Assembly: GCA_024235395.1 (NCBI GenBank) | Contig: JACKMK010000003.1 | Span: 124,001 to 188,000, forward strand | Length of the DNA: 64,000 nucleotides | Source of the DNA: Chromatiaceae bacterium | Lineage (GTDB): Bacteria; Pseudomonadota; Gammaproteobacteria; Chromatiales; Chromatiaceae | Direction: 5' to 3' | Part shown: piece by piece, positions 27,561 through 36,178 of the stretch | How the letters are laid out: each line of letters starts with the position of its first letter | Position numbering within the stretch: position 1 is the stretch's first letter | The notes under the pieces: generated by a model | What the model was told of the DNA's origin: nothing | The model's input: the letters and a program-made list of their open reading frames with translations, nothing else | Database searches by the model: none | Made by a program: the position numbers and the translations under genes

Positions 27561-28439
27561 GTGGATCTTTGGCGCGACATAGCGGATCAGATTGGCCGCG
27601 CGACCGGCCGGCCGTTCCAGGCCTCCGCGCCGCGGGCACAAGGCGGCGGATGCATCAACCAGGCGTTCGCCTTGACCGACGGTCATGCGACCTGGTTCGT
27701 AAAGACCAACGATGCGACGCGACTGGAGATGTTCGAGGCCGAGGCGGACGGACTCAACGCGTTGGCGGACAGCGCCAGCATCGCCGCACCGCGCGCGCTC
27801 TGCACCGGCACCAGCGGCCGTCACAGTTTCATCGTGCTGGAGTTTTTGCGCCTGGGTCGCGGCGACAGCGACGGCTGGAGGACCGCCGGCCGCCAGCTCG
27901 CCGAGCTGCACCGGCATCACAACCCGACCTTCGGCTGGCACCGGTCCAATACCATCGGTGCGACCCTGCAGCGCAATGAGCCGGATCCCGACTGGACCGC
28001 GTTCTGGCGCGATCGCCGGCTCGGCTTTCAGCTCGAAGAGGCGGCACGCAACGGCCATGGTGGCCGGTTACAGGTGTTGGGCGAACAGCTGCTGGCACGC
28101 TTCCCGGCACTGATCGACCACAACCCGCAAGCGTCGCTGCTGCATGGTGACCTTTGGGGAGGCAACATCGGCTTCACCGACTCGGGCGCGCCGGCGATCT
28201 ACGATCCGGCGACCTACTTCGGAGATCGCGAGGCCGAGTTGGCGATGACCGAGCTGTTCGGCGGATTCAGTGCCGACTTCTATGCCGCCTACCGCGAGGC
28301 CTGGCCGATCGATCCGGGGTACCGGGTGCGCAAGACACTCTACAACCTGTATCACGTGCTCAATCATCTGAATCTGTTCGGTGGCGGTTATGGCGGCCAG
28401 GCCGAACGGATGATGCAGGAACTGCTCGCGGAATGTTGA
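27561..28439 (+). CDS. fructosamine kinase-like phosphotransferase (YniA family)
   Basis: The 292-residue product has the family order: GGGCINQAF, TWFVKTND with the ATP Lys, FIVLEFLRLG hinge, LLHGDLWGGNIGF catalytic loop, and IYDPATYFGDREAELAM with the metal-binding Asp. Family members phosphorylate ketosamines (ribulosamine or erythrulosamine) on glycated proteins or act on small sugars. The GTG start at 27561 gives the normal length near 290; the longer open frame upstream does not resemble the family. The stop is 20 bases from the convergent hydrolase stop. Confidence 0.9.
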   Translation: MDLWRDIADQIGRATGRPFQASAPRAQGGGCINQAFALTDGHATWFVKTNDATRLEMFEAEADGLNALADSASIAAPRALCTGTSGRHSFIVLEFLRLGRGDSDGWRTAGRQLAELHRHHNPTFGWHRSNTIGATLQRNEPDPDWTAFWRDRRLGFQLEEAARNGHGGRLQVLGEQLLARFPALIDHNPQASLLHGDLWGGNIGFTDSGAPAIYDPATYFGDREAELAMTELFGGFSADFYAAYREAWPIDPGYRVRKTLYNLYHVLNHLNLFGGGYGGQAERMMQELLAEC

Positions 28440-28458
28440 GCGGAAAACCCGTGAACGC

Positions 28459-29127
28459 TCAGTGGCAGAACCGGCCGGTGGCCAGAAAACGCAACACCTG
28501 ATTCCGCACCGTGCCATTGAACAGCATCAGGTTGTGCGCACTTTCGACGACGACGAAATCACGCATCTCCGGGAGCCGGGTGCCGCGCACCGTGACCACA
28601 CCGTCGTTTTCGCCGGTCAGCATGCGCGAGAACCAGGGCTGCAGGGATCGGTTGGCCGCTATCACGCCAACCTCTGCGTTTACCGGCTGCAGGCGACGTA
28701 CTATGCCGTCCGGGCCTGTGCCGAGTTGCTGACCCACTGCACCGGCAAACCAGCGAAACGGCGGCCAATCGCGCAGGCGATCGACGACCTCGCTGCCTTG
28801 ATTCGGTGGCGCGAGCAATACCACGCGGCTGCCCGTCGGCAGGGCGGCGTCCTGCAGATACCAACGTACCAGGATGGCCCCGAGCGAATGCGCGACCACG
28901 TGAATCGGCCGGTCGTGCCTGCAGCGTTCGAAAACCGGCAACAAAAAACGTCTGACCAGACCCTCGACCCCGGCGGCGCGCGTGCGGTAGTGCACGAAGT
29001 GCACAGGGTAGCCGGCACGCCGCAGATCGACCGCGAGGAATCCGAGCGACATCGCCGGCAACCCCATGCCGTGTACCAGCACGACATCTCCGGCGTCGCC
29101 CGACACCGTCAAGGTGGACTGCCGCAC
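28459..29127 (-). CDS. alpha/beta hydrolase (lipase-like)
   Basis: The 222 residues have the hydrolase pattern: oxyanion-region LVHGMGLPAMS, nucleophile elbow HVVAHSLGAIL (GxSxG-like with Ala at the first position), an acidic residue in TGENDGVVTV, and the catalytic His in ESAHNLMLF. No signal peptide is present, so it should be cytoplasmic. The start is GTG and lies inside the end of the DUF4124 gene (19-base overlap), implying coupled expression. The substrate is unknown. Confidence 0.8.
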   Translation of the reverse strand: MRQSTLTVSGDAGDVVLVHGMGLPAMSLGFLAVDLRRAGYPVHFVHYRTRAAGVEGLVRRFLLPVFERCRHDRPIHVVAHSLGAILVRWYLQDAALPTGSRVVLLAPPNQGSEVVDRLRDWPPFRWFAGAVGQQLGTGPDGIVRRLQPVNAEVGVIAANRSLQPWFSRMLTGENDGVVTVRGTRLPEMRDFVVVESAHNLMLFNGTVRNQVLRFLATGRFCH

Positions 29128-29585
29128 GCCTCGAGATAGGCCGGACGAACACGCGCCTTCTCCGCCTCGCGCTGCTTCTCGTCGAGGTAGTCGCGCCCGC
29201 CGTCGTCGCGCTTGAAATAGATCGGTCCGCCGTGATTCAGTCGCTGCCAGTACGCCTGCAACTTGCGGCAGCGGGCTGCATCGGCGGACTTGCGTTCCGC
29301 TTCGCGCGTCGCTGCGCGTTCCTTTTTCTCGTGTTCATGCGCATACGCATCCAGCATCCGGCGCTGGCGGGCCTGGCGTTTCGCCAATTCGGCGTCGACA
29401 GCCCCGTCAGGGGCGCTGTGATCAAGGTCGACGACACTGGCCCCCTCGGCCGGCGGCCGCTCGCCGTAGTGCACCCGCCCCTGCTCATCGGTCCACCGAT
29501 ATACCTCCGCCACCGCGGGCAAGGGGCTACCGAGGCACACGATGAGCAACAGGTTCTGGAATTGCATGTTTCGCCAGGCACGCAT
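29109..29585 (-). CDS. DUF4124-domain exported protein
   Basis: The product starts with a signal peptide and then the DUF4124 core VYRWTDEQGRVHYGERPP, followed by a charged, coiled-coil-like region rich in Arg, Lys and Glu. The ATG at 29585 is preferred because MRAWRN gives the signal peptide its positive N-region; 29567 is the alternative. Members are envelope proteins of unknown function common in gammaproteobacteria. It is coupled to the downstream hydrolase. Confidence 0.78.
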   Translation of the reverse strand: MRAWRNMQFQNLLLIVCLGSPLPAVAEVYRWTDEQGRVHYGERPPAEGASVVDLDHSAPDGAVDAELAKRQARQRRMLDAYAHEHEKKERAATREAERKSADAARCRKLQAYWQRLNHGGPIYFKRDDGGRDYLDEKQREAEKARVRPAYLEACGSPP

Positions 29586-29686
29586 CCGGCTATCATAGCC
29601 GCAATCCTTCAACCGACACCGCTAGCCAACAATCGACAGCGGGCGGTTGGGTTCCTCCGTTCAGCCCGACAGGACAAGAAGCCCTT

Positions 29687-31972
29687 ATGAACGCCTGGCT
29701 GCGTGCCTCCCGGCTGTTGCTGCTGTGGCTGTGTCTGTCCGCGCCCTTTACCGCGCCGGGCGCGGCGACCGAGAAAGACGATACCGCGACCTGGTCGACC
29801 AGCGCCGAGTCGCAAATGAAGCAGATCAACACGCTGATCAAGGACTGGCAACGGGAACCGCCCACCGATCGCGCGTTTGCCCAGGTGCAGCAGGAGATCG
29901 CTGCACTGCGTGAGCGTGCAGAACGCTGTGTCAGCGAGTACGAGACGGGCCTCGCCGGCATCCAGCAGAAGATCTCCGCACTGGGCGAGCCGGACAGCAG
30001 CGCCGCCGCGGAAGTGCGTGACGCGCTTCGACGTTTCCAGCAACAACAGCAGACGACCGAGCGCCAGTTGGCGGTGTGTCGCCTGATCGAACTGAATGCG
30101 CGCGAGACCCGCGACCAGATGCTCAAGCAGCGCCGCCAGATGTTCTCGCGTGCACTTCTGCACCGCGAACGCCCGGTGTGGCAGACGTTTTCCGACATAG
30201 TGATCAACGGTCTGCAGACCGAACCGGCCAAGCCCCTGGTATTCGAGCCGTGGCCGGCACTCGGCGTCGGCCTCATATTGCTGTCGCTGTTGTTGCCGGT
30301 CGCGCTCATGTTCGGCCAGGTGCTGCGCGAGCAGTTTCCGCTGCCGGGCCCGGACGAGCCCAGCGTGCCGCGGAAACGCAACGTGCTGGCCGACATGTAT
30401 GGCCGGCGTGCGCCGGCGCTGGTCGTGTTTCTGGCGGTGACCATCTCGCTGTACGTGGGGGGCGCGGCGCCGCTGGCAGGAATAGGCGGCGCGCTGGTGA
30501 TCTCCGTGATCGTCGCCCCCCTGCTCCAGCTGTTCGTATGCCACGGCAATCTGCAGTGCCCGGAAGGCCTGCCGGCGCGCCTGCTGCTGGTGCTGATCAT
30601 CGTCGCGATGGCACTGAAGCTGTTCGGCATAGGAGACTACCTCGCCGAGGACGCACTGTTGCTGTTGCGTGCGACGTTCCTGTTCGCCCTCGTCATGGTC
30701 GCGCTGTGGCTGGTGCAGAGACTGATTCAGCGCAAGGACCTCGAGACGCTGCGCAGCCTGCGACTGCCGATCGCGATCGCGCTGCTGGCGGGCCCACTCG
30801 CTGAATGGCTGGGCTATCTGAACCTCGGCTGGTTTCTGACGCTCGGCGTCTACGGCACCGGGACCGGGCTGCTGCTCAGCTGGTGGCTGCTGACACTGTT
30901 CGGCCTGCTGTTCAACGCACTCGGTGACGCCGACAACGAGCTACAGTCGGGGGCGCGTCAATGGCTCGGCTACCGACGCGGCGAACGGGTGCCCGGCCTC
31001 AGTGCATTGAAGTGGCTGGTCTGGATTGGCACCTTGATCGCGCTCGGCTACTGGTTGCTGTTCAGCTGGCAGGTGTCGGCATCGGATACCGGTGTGGTCC
31101 GCGACCTGTTCACCGACGGTTTCAGCATCGGTGCGGTACGCATCGTACCGGTGAAGCTCATCGCCGCACTGTTCGCATTTCTCGTTCTGCTGACCCTGGC
31201 ACGTTGGCTGCGCCAACAACTCGGTGAGCGCTGGCTGACCAAGACCACGCTCGACGCCGGCGCCCGGCAATCGGTGGTCGCGTTGACCAGCTATACGATT
31301 GTCGGAATCGCGATCATGCTGGCATTGAGCATGGCGGGCCTGGATTTCCAGAACATCGCGATCGTGGCCGGCGCGCTCTCGGTCGGTATCGGTTTTGGCC
31401 TGCAGAATATCGTCAACAACTTCGTATCAGGCCTGATCCTGCTGTTCGAGCGCCCGGTACGCCCAGGCGACTGGGTCATCGTCGGCGGCACCGAGGGCTA
31501 TGTACGCAAGGTCAGCATCCGCTACACGCTGATCCAGACCTTCGACCGCGCCGAGGTCCTGGTACCGAATTCGGAGCTGATATCCAATCAGGTCACCAAC
31601 CTGATGCTGACGGACACCTTCGGCCGGGTCCGGGTGCCGGTTGGCGTCGCCTATGGTTCAGACACGCGCCAGGTCAGGGACATCCTGCACAGGGTCGCGC
31701 GCGAACACCCGATGGTGGTGCTGCACGACCCGCGGGTCGCGTCACCGCTCGTGTACTTCATCGGTTTCGGCGACAGTTCGCTGGACTTCGAACTGCGCTG
31801 CTTCATCAGCAATATCGATTACAAGATGTCGGTGCGCAGCGATCTGTTGTTCGCGATCGATGATGCATTTCGCGAAGCCGGTATCGAGATACCGTTCCCG
31901 CAAAGGGTGGTCCACATGCAGAAAGATGTCACAGGCGAGGATCCGCGGCCGGAACAGGATAGGATTCAGTGA
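29687..31972 (+). CDS. multi-domain mechanosensitive channel of the MscS/MscK family
   Basis: The 761-residue protein has a signal peptide ending PGAA, a periplasmic coiled-coil-rich region (about 30-165), around ten membrane helices, and a C-terminal MscS core. The pore helix and beta domain are recognisable in SVGIGFGLQNIVNNFVSGLI and FERPVRPGDWVIVGGTEGYV, with VPNSELISNQVTNL after them. It releases solutes on membrane tension. It is the first gene of a tight unit with the RimB-like protease, RimK and the M14 enzyme (15, 5 and 1 base gaps). Confidence 0.92.
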   Translation: MNAWLRASRLLLLWLCLSAPFTAPGAATEKDDTATWSTSAESQMKQINTLIKDWQREPPTDRAFAQVQQEIAALRERAERCVSEYETGLAGIQQKISALGEPDSSAAAEVRDALRRFQQQQQTTERQLAVCRLIELNARETRDQMLKQRRQMFSRALLHRERPVWQTFSDIVINGLQTEPAKPLVFEPWPALGVGLILLSLLLPVALMFGQVLREQFPLPGPDEPSVPRKRNVLADMYGRRAPALVVFLAVTISLYVGGAAPLAGIGGALVISVIVAPLLQLFVCHGNLQCPEGLPARLLLVLIIVAMALKLFGIGDYLAEDALLLLRATFLFALVMVALWLVQRLIQRKDLETLRSLRLPIAIALLAGPLAEWLGYLNLGWFLTLGVYGTGTGLLLSWWLLTLFGLLFNALGDADNELQSGARQWLGYRRGERVPGLSALKWLVWIGTLIALGYWLLFSWQVSASDTGVVRDLFTDGFSIGAVRIVPVKLIAALFAFLVLLTLARWLRQQLGERWLTKTTLDAGARQSVVALTSYTIVGIAIMLALSMAGLDFQNIAIVAGALSVGIGFGLQNIVNNFVSGLILLFERPVRPGDWVIVGGTEGYVRKVSIRYTLIQTFDRAEVLVPNSELISNQVTNLMLTDTFGRVRVPVGVAYGSDTRQVRDILHRVAREHPMVVLHDPRVASPLVYFIGFGDSSLDFELRCFISNIDYKMSVRSDLLFAIDDAFREAGIEIPFPQRVVHMQKDVTGEDPRPEQDRIQ

Positions 31973-31986
31973 ACAAGGAACACAGC

Positions 31987-32418
31987 ATGCTCGGCTGGCG
32001 GGAGTGGCTGGCGCTGCCGGCGTTGGGGATCGCGCGCATCAAGGCGAAGGTGGACACCGGCGCGCGCACCTCCTGTCTGCACGCGTTCTATGTCGAGCAG
32101 TACCGCGCCCACGGACGGGACATGGTGCGTTTCGGCGTCCACCCCTTGCAGCGCGAGGTCGACGAGATCGTGCACTGCAAGGCCGAGATCCTGGACCAAA
32201 GACAGGTCACGGACTCGGGCGGACATCGTGAACTCCGCCTGGTGATCAATACCCGCATGGTGCTGCTCGACTTCGACGACGACATCGAGCTCACCCTGAC
32301 CAACCGCGACAGCATGCGCTTTCGCATGTTGCTGGGGCGTACCGCACTGGTTGCAGGGGGATTCTGCGTCGATCCGGCCGCATCCTACCTGTCCGCGCGG
32401 GATTCCACGAAAAGGTGA
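31987..32418 (+). CDS. retropepsin-like RimK-associated protease (RimB-like)
   Basis: The 143 residues match the bacterial single-chain retropepsin-like family often annotated as ATP-dependent zinc protease. The aspartyl-protease triad appears as KVDTGARTSCLHA (DTG), with a later LGRTALVAGGFCVDP flap-like end. The ATG at 31987 has an AAGGA seven bases upstream; a GTG at 31969 overlapping the channel stop is less likely. In Pseudomonas fluorescens RimB is encoded with RimK and processes or regulates the ribosomal S6 glutamylation machinery. Adjacency to rimK here supports the same role. Confidence 0.85.
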   Translation: MLGWREWLALPALGIARIKAKVDTGARTSCLHAFYVEQYRAHGRDMVRFGVHPLQREVDEIVHCKAEILDQRQVTDSGGHRELRLVINTRMVLLDFDDDIELTLTNRDSMRFRMLLGRTALVAGGFCVDPAASYLSARDSTKR

Positions 32419-32423
32419 ACCTT

Positions 32424-33329
32424 ATGAAAATTGCGATACTTTCCCGCAACCCCAAGCTCTACTCGACGCGCCGCCTGGTCGAAGCCGCACAGCAGCGCGG
32501 CCACGAGGTGCGCGTGCTCGACGTGCTGCGTTGCTACATGAACATCACCTCGATGCGCCCGTCGATCCATTACAAGGGCGAAGACCTGACCGGATTCGAC
32601 GCGGTGATTCCCCGTATCGGCGCCTCGGTGACCTTCTACGGCACCGCGGTGCTGCGCCAGTTCGAGATGATGGGGGTGTACCCGCTGAACGAATCGGTGG
32701 CGATCACGCGTTCGCGCGACAAGCTGCGGTCGCTGCAGCTGCTCGCGCGCAAGGGTATCGGCCTGCCGGTCACCGGTTTCGCCCACTCCCCGGACGACGT
32801 GCAGGACATGTTGAAGATGGTGGGTGGGGCACCGGCGGTGATCAAACTGCTCGAAGGCACCCAGGGTATCGGCGTGGTACTCGCCGAAACGGAGAAGGCC
32901 GCGGAGAGCGTGATCGAGGCGTTCATGGGGCTGAAGGCGAACATCCTGATCCAGGAGTTCATCAAGGAGGCCGGGGGGGCAGATATCCGCTGCCTCGTGG
33001 TCGGTGGGAAAGTGGTCGCGGCGATGAAGCGCCAGGGCAAGGAGGGCGAGTTCCGCTCGAACCTGCATCGCGGCGGCAGTGCGACCCTGATCAAGCTCAC
33101 ACCCGAGGAGCGTTCCACCGCCGCACGTGCGGCCGGCATCATGGGCCTGAACGTATGCGGGGTGGATATCCTGCGCTCCAATCATGGCCCGGTCGTGATG
33201 GAGGTCAACTCATCACCAGGGCTCGAGGGCATCGAAGGCGCCACGCAGAAAGACATCGCGGGCCTGATCATCCAGTTCATCGAGACGAACCATCAACCGA
33301 ACAAGACCAGAACCCGCGGGAAGGGCTGA
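32424..33329 (+). CDS. rimK: alpha-L-glutamate ligase RimK (ribosomal protein S6 modification)
   Basis: RimK adds glutamates to the C-terminus of ribosomal protein S6 with ATP. The 301-residue ATP-grasp enzyme begins MKIAILSRNPKLYSTRRL, very close to E. coli RimK. It has GTQGIGVVLAE, the AGGADIRCLVVGGKVVAAMKR core and the metal-binding VMEVNSSPGLEGIE motif. ATG 32424 has AAGGTG eight bases upstream, just beyond the protease stop. It lies between the RimB-like gene and an M14-family enzyme. Confidence 0.96.
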   Translation: MKIAILSRNPKLYSTRRLVEAAQQRGHEVRVLDVLRCYMNITSMRPSIHYKGEDLTGFDAVIPRIGASVTFYGTAVLRQFEMMGVYPLNESVAITRSRDKLRSLQLLARKGIGLPVTGFAHSPDDVQDMLKMVGGAPAVIKLLEGTQGIGVVLAETEKAAESVIEAFMGLKANILIQEFIKEAGGADIRCLVVGGKVVAAMKRQGKEGEFRSNLHRGGSATLIKLTPEERSTAARAAGIMGLNVCGVDILRSNHGPVVMEVNSSPGLEGIEGATQKDIAGLIIQFIETNHQPNKTRTRGKG

Positions 33330-33330
33330 G

Positions 33331-34380
33331 ATGGCGACCGCGCGCCCTGCCTTCCAGATCGGTGACAAGAGCATATCCCCAGGCACGCGCAACACCGTCA
33401 ACCTGCCGCTGCCGGGGTTGTACACCAATGATCCCGTGTCGATGCCGGCGTACGTGTTGCATGGACGACACGATGGCCCGGTGATCTTCGTCAGTGCGGC
33501 GGTGCACGGTGACGAGATCAACGGCGTGGAGATCATCCGCCGGGTGCTGCGCGTCCCACAGATGCGGCGCCTGCGCGGTACCCTGATGGCGGTACCGATC
33601 GTCAACGTGTTCGGCTTCCACAACCGTTCGCGCTACCTCCCCGACCGCCGCGACCTGAATCGCAGCTTTCCCGGCAATGAATCCGGCTCGATGGCCGGCC
33701 GGCTTGGCCATGTATTCATGTCGGAGATCGTCAGTCGCGCGGACTTCGGCATCGATCTGCATACCGCCGCCATCCACCGCGACAACCTGCCGCAGGTCCG
33801 TGCGGACATCAACGATCCGATCCTGGAACCCCTGGCCAAGGCGTTCAGTGCGCCGGTACTGCTGCACTCGGCACCCCCAAGCGGTTCGCTGCGCTACGCG
33901 GCGGCCGAGATCGGCGTGCCGGTAATGGTCTACGAGGCCGGCGAGGCACTGCGTTTCGAAGAGCTGTCGATCCAGATCGGCCTGCGCGGCATCTTGAACG
34001 TGCTGCGCCAGCTCTCGATGCTGCCCGAGACCAAGCGTCGGCCCAGCCGGCCGAGCGCGGTGTTGCGCTCGAGCAGCTGGCAGCGCGCCCCGCAAAGCGG
34101 CATCCTGCGCGCGCAGGCCAAGCTCGGTGCACTGGTGGCCAAGGGCGAGACCCTGGGCGTGGTCGCCGATCCGACCGGTGAGTCCGAGATGCCACTGACC
34201 GCGCCGTACGACGGCGTGGTGATCGGCCGCACCAACCTACCGCTGGTGTTCGAGGGCGAGGCACTGTTCCATGTCGGCCGCACCCGCCAGACATCGCTGC
34301 TCGAAGAACATCTCGACGCACTGCACGAGGGTACCGGCATCTCGCCGCCGGAGCTGGTCGAGGAACCGCCGATCGTTTGA
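33331..34380 (+). CDS. succinylglutamate desuccinylase/aspartoacylase-family (M14-like) metalloenzyme
   Basis: The 349 residues contain the zinc ligands of the AstE/AspA branch: AAVHGDEINGVEI (HxxE), NRSFPGN, and DLHTAAIHRDNLPQVR, plus the likely catalytic Glu in MVYEAGEALRFE. A C-terminal lipoyl-like beta domain follows (RAQAKLGALVAKGETLGVV...YDGVVIG). Known members remove acyl groups from amino acids or act as carboxypeptidases. The gene starts one base after rimK, and this pairing recurs in gammaproteobacteria. Its substrate is unknown; a glutamyl tail made by RimK is an attractive guess. GGAAGGG precedes the ATG. Confidence 0.9.
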   Translation: MATARPAFQIGDKSISPGTRNTVNLPLPGLYTNDPVSMPAYVLHGRHDGPVIFVSAAVHGDEINGVEIIRRVLRVPQMRRLRGTLMAVPIVNVFGFHNRSRYLPDRRDLNRSFPGNESGSMAGRLGHVFMSEIVSRADFGIDLHTAAIHRDNLPQVRADINDPILEPLAKAFSAPVLLHSAPPSGSLRYAAAEIGVPVMVYEAGEALRFEELSIQIGLRGILNVLRQLSMLPETKRRPSRPSAVLRSSSWQRAPQSGILRAQAKLGALVAKGETLGVVADPTGESEMPLTAPYDGVVIGRTNLPLVFEGEALFHVGRTRQTSLLEEHLDALHEGTGISPPELVEEPPIV

Positions 34381-34401
34381 ACCGCTGCAGCCGGGGCAAC
34401 G

Positions 34402-34424
34402 AAAAAGGGCGCCCGAAGGCGCCC
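34402..34424 (-). terminator. intrinsic terminator of torF-glnK-amtB
   Basis: GGGCGCC (34407-34413) and GGCGCCC (34418-34424) form a 7-bp stem with a CGAA loop. Five plus-strand A (34402-34406) become a T-run at the 3' side on the minus strand. It lies 30 bases past the amtB stop and could also stop plus-strand readthrough less efficiently. Confidence 0.8.
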
Positions 34425-34453
34425 CCGTATCCAGATCGGCCAAGACCGATCGA

Positions 34454-35752
34454 TCAGATGCCCGAGCCGCGGGTACCGGTGAACTCCGGATAGGCCTCCA
34501 GCCCACACTCGCCGAGATCGGTACCTTCGTACTCCTCTTCCTCGCTGACGCGGATACCCATGATCGCCTTGATCACCAGCCACACGACGAAGCTGACCGC
34601 GAACACCCAGGCGAAGATGGTACCGGCACCGACCAGCTGACCGACGAAGCTGGTACCGTCATTGGTCAGCGGCACCGCCATCAGGCCCCAGAAGCCGACC
34701 ACGCCGTGCACCGAGATCGCACCGACCGGGTCATCGATCTTCATCTTGTCGAGGGTCAGGATCGCGAACACCACGATGAAGCCGCCGACCATCCCGATCA
34801 GGGTGGCCGCCAGCGGCGACGGCGTCGACGGCTCGGCGGTGATCGCGACCAGGCCGGCCAGCGCACCGTTCAGGGCCATCGTCAGGTCGGCCTTGCCGAA
34901 CAACAGGCGGGCAACGACCAGCGCGGTGACCAGGCCACCGGCCGCGGCGGCGTTGGTGTTCAGGAACACCATCGCGACCGAGTTGGCGTTGGCGATGTCA
35001 CCGAGCTTCAGCACCGAGCCGCCGTTGAAGCCGAACCAGCCCATCCACAGGATGAAGGTACCGAGCGTGGCCAGCGGCAGGTTCGCGCCGGGGATCGCGT
35101 TCACACGACCGTCGGCGGTGTACTTGCCCTTGCGCGGTCCGAGCAGCAGCACACCCGCGAGCGCGGCGGCCGCACCGGCCATGTGCACGATGCCGGAACC
35201 GGCGAAGTCCGAGAAACCGAAATCGTCGCCCAGATTGTACAGGCCGAACACCGACTCGCCGCCCCAGGTCCAGTTGCCTTCCATCGGATAGATGAATCCG
35301 GTCATCACAACCGCGAACAGCAGGAAAGACCACAGCTTCATGCGCTCCGCTACTGCACCCGAGACGATCGACATCGCAGTTGCGACGAACACCACCTGGA
35401 AGAAGAAGTCGGAGGCATCCGAGTAGACCGAGTCGCCGCTGAAGCCGGCCTCGGCCGATTCCTTCAGCACGGTCGCGGTCAACGCATCCGCGTTCTCGGC
35501 GCCATCCAGCGCGATGCTGGTCAGCAGGAAGTCGCCGCCGTACATGATCGCGTAACCACACACCAGGTACATGATGCAGGACACGGCATACAGCGCGATG
35601 TTCTTGGTCAGGATCTCGGTAGTGTTCTTGGCGCGCACCAGGCCGGACTCGAGCATGGCGAAACCGGCCGCCATCCACATGACCAGTGCGCCCATCACGA
35701 GGAAATAAAACGTGTCGATGGCGTACTGTAATTCGAAAATATTGTTTTCCAT
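34454..35752 (-). CDS. amtB: ammonium transporter AmtB
   Basis: AmtB conducts ammonium across the inner membrane as a trimer and is gated by GlnK. The 432-residue protein has eleven predicted helices. Family motifs are GFAMLESGLVRAKN, the first pore His in DFAGSGIVHMAGAAAAL, and the second in ISVHGVVGFWGLMAVP. The acidic C-terminal tail (SEEEEYEGTDLGECGLEAYPEF) matches the GlnK-contacting end. It follows glnK by 16 bases with GGGAG before the ATG, and ends at an intrinsic terminator. Confidence 0.96.
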   Translation of the reverse strand: MENNIFELQYAIDTFYFLVMGALVMWMAAGFAMLESGLVRAKNTTEILTKNIALYAVSCIMYLVCGYAIMYGGDFLLTSIALDGAENADALTATVLKESAEAGFSGDSVYSDASDFFFQVVFVATAMSIVSGAVAERMKLWSFLLFAVVMTGFIYPMEGNWTWGGESVFGLYNLGDDFGFSDFAGSGIVHMAGAAAALAGVLLLGPRKGKYTADGRVNAIPGANLPLATLGTFILWMGWFGFNGGSVLKLGDIANANSVAMVFLNTNAAAAGGLVTALVVARLLFGKADLTMALNGALAGLVAITAEPSTPSPLAATLIGMVGGFIVVFAILTLDKMKIDDPVGAISVHGVVGFWGLMAVPLTNDGTSFVGQLVGAGTIFAWVFAVSFVVWLVIKAIMGIRVSEEEEYEGTDLGECGLEAYPEFTGTRGSGI

Positions 35753-35768
35753 TGGAAACTCCCGGCCT

Positions 35769-36107
35769 TTACAGCGCTTCAGGGCCCGACTCTCCGGTAC
35801 GGATGCGGATCGCCTGGTTCAGTTCGTAGATGAAAATCTTGCCGTCGCCGATCTTGCCGGTCTTCGCTGCGGCACTGATCGCCTCGATCACGCGGTCGAG
35901 CTGCTCATCATCGATGGCGATCTCGACCTTGATCTTGGGCAGGAAGTCCACGACGTACTCGGCGCCGCGGTACAGTTCGGTGTGGCCCTTTTGACGGCCG
36001 AAACCCTTGACCTCGGTGACGGTGATACCCGCCACGCCGATCTCGGAAAGGGCCTCGCGCACGTCATCCAGCTTGAAAGGCTTGATGATGGCTGCAACCA
36101 GTTTCAT
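35769..36107 (-). CDS. glnK: PII nitrogen-regulatory protein GlnK
   Basis: The 112-residue trimeric signal protein binds ATP/ADP and 2-oxoglutarate. It is uridylylated on Tyr51 within the T-loop, visible as GHTELYRGAEYVVDFLPK. The B-loop TGKIGDGKIFI and the start MKLVAAIIKPFKLDDVREAL are standard. It belongs to the GlnK branch by its coupling to amtB; its job is to close AmtB when nitrogen is sufficient. An AGGAG precedes the ATG. Confidence 0.96.
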   Translation of the reverse strand: MKLVAAIIKPFKLDDVREALSEIGVAGITVTEVKGFGRQKGHTELYRGAEYVVDFLPKIKVEIAIDDEQLDRVIEAISAAAKTGKIGDGKIFIYELNQAIRIRTGESGPEAL

Positions 36108-36133
36108 TTGACGTTACTCCTAGGTATTGATGG

Positions 36134-36158
36134 GCGGACACCGCGTCACGGTGTCCGC
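36134..36158 (-). terminator. intercistronic hairpin between torF and glnK
   Basis: GCGGACACCG (36134-36143) and CGGTGTCCGC (36149-36158) form a perfect 10-bp stem with a CGTCA loop. No T-run follows on the minus strand, so it more likely protects the torF message or lowers readthrough into glnK than terminates fully. Confidence 0.5.
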
Positions 36159-36178
36159 ACGCGTCGTCTTTGTTCGGT

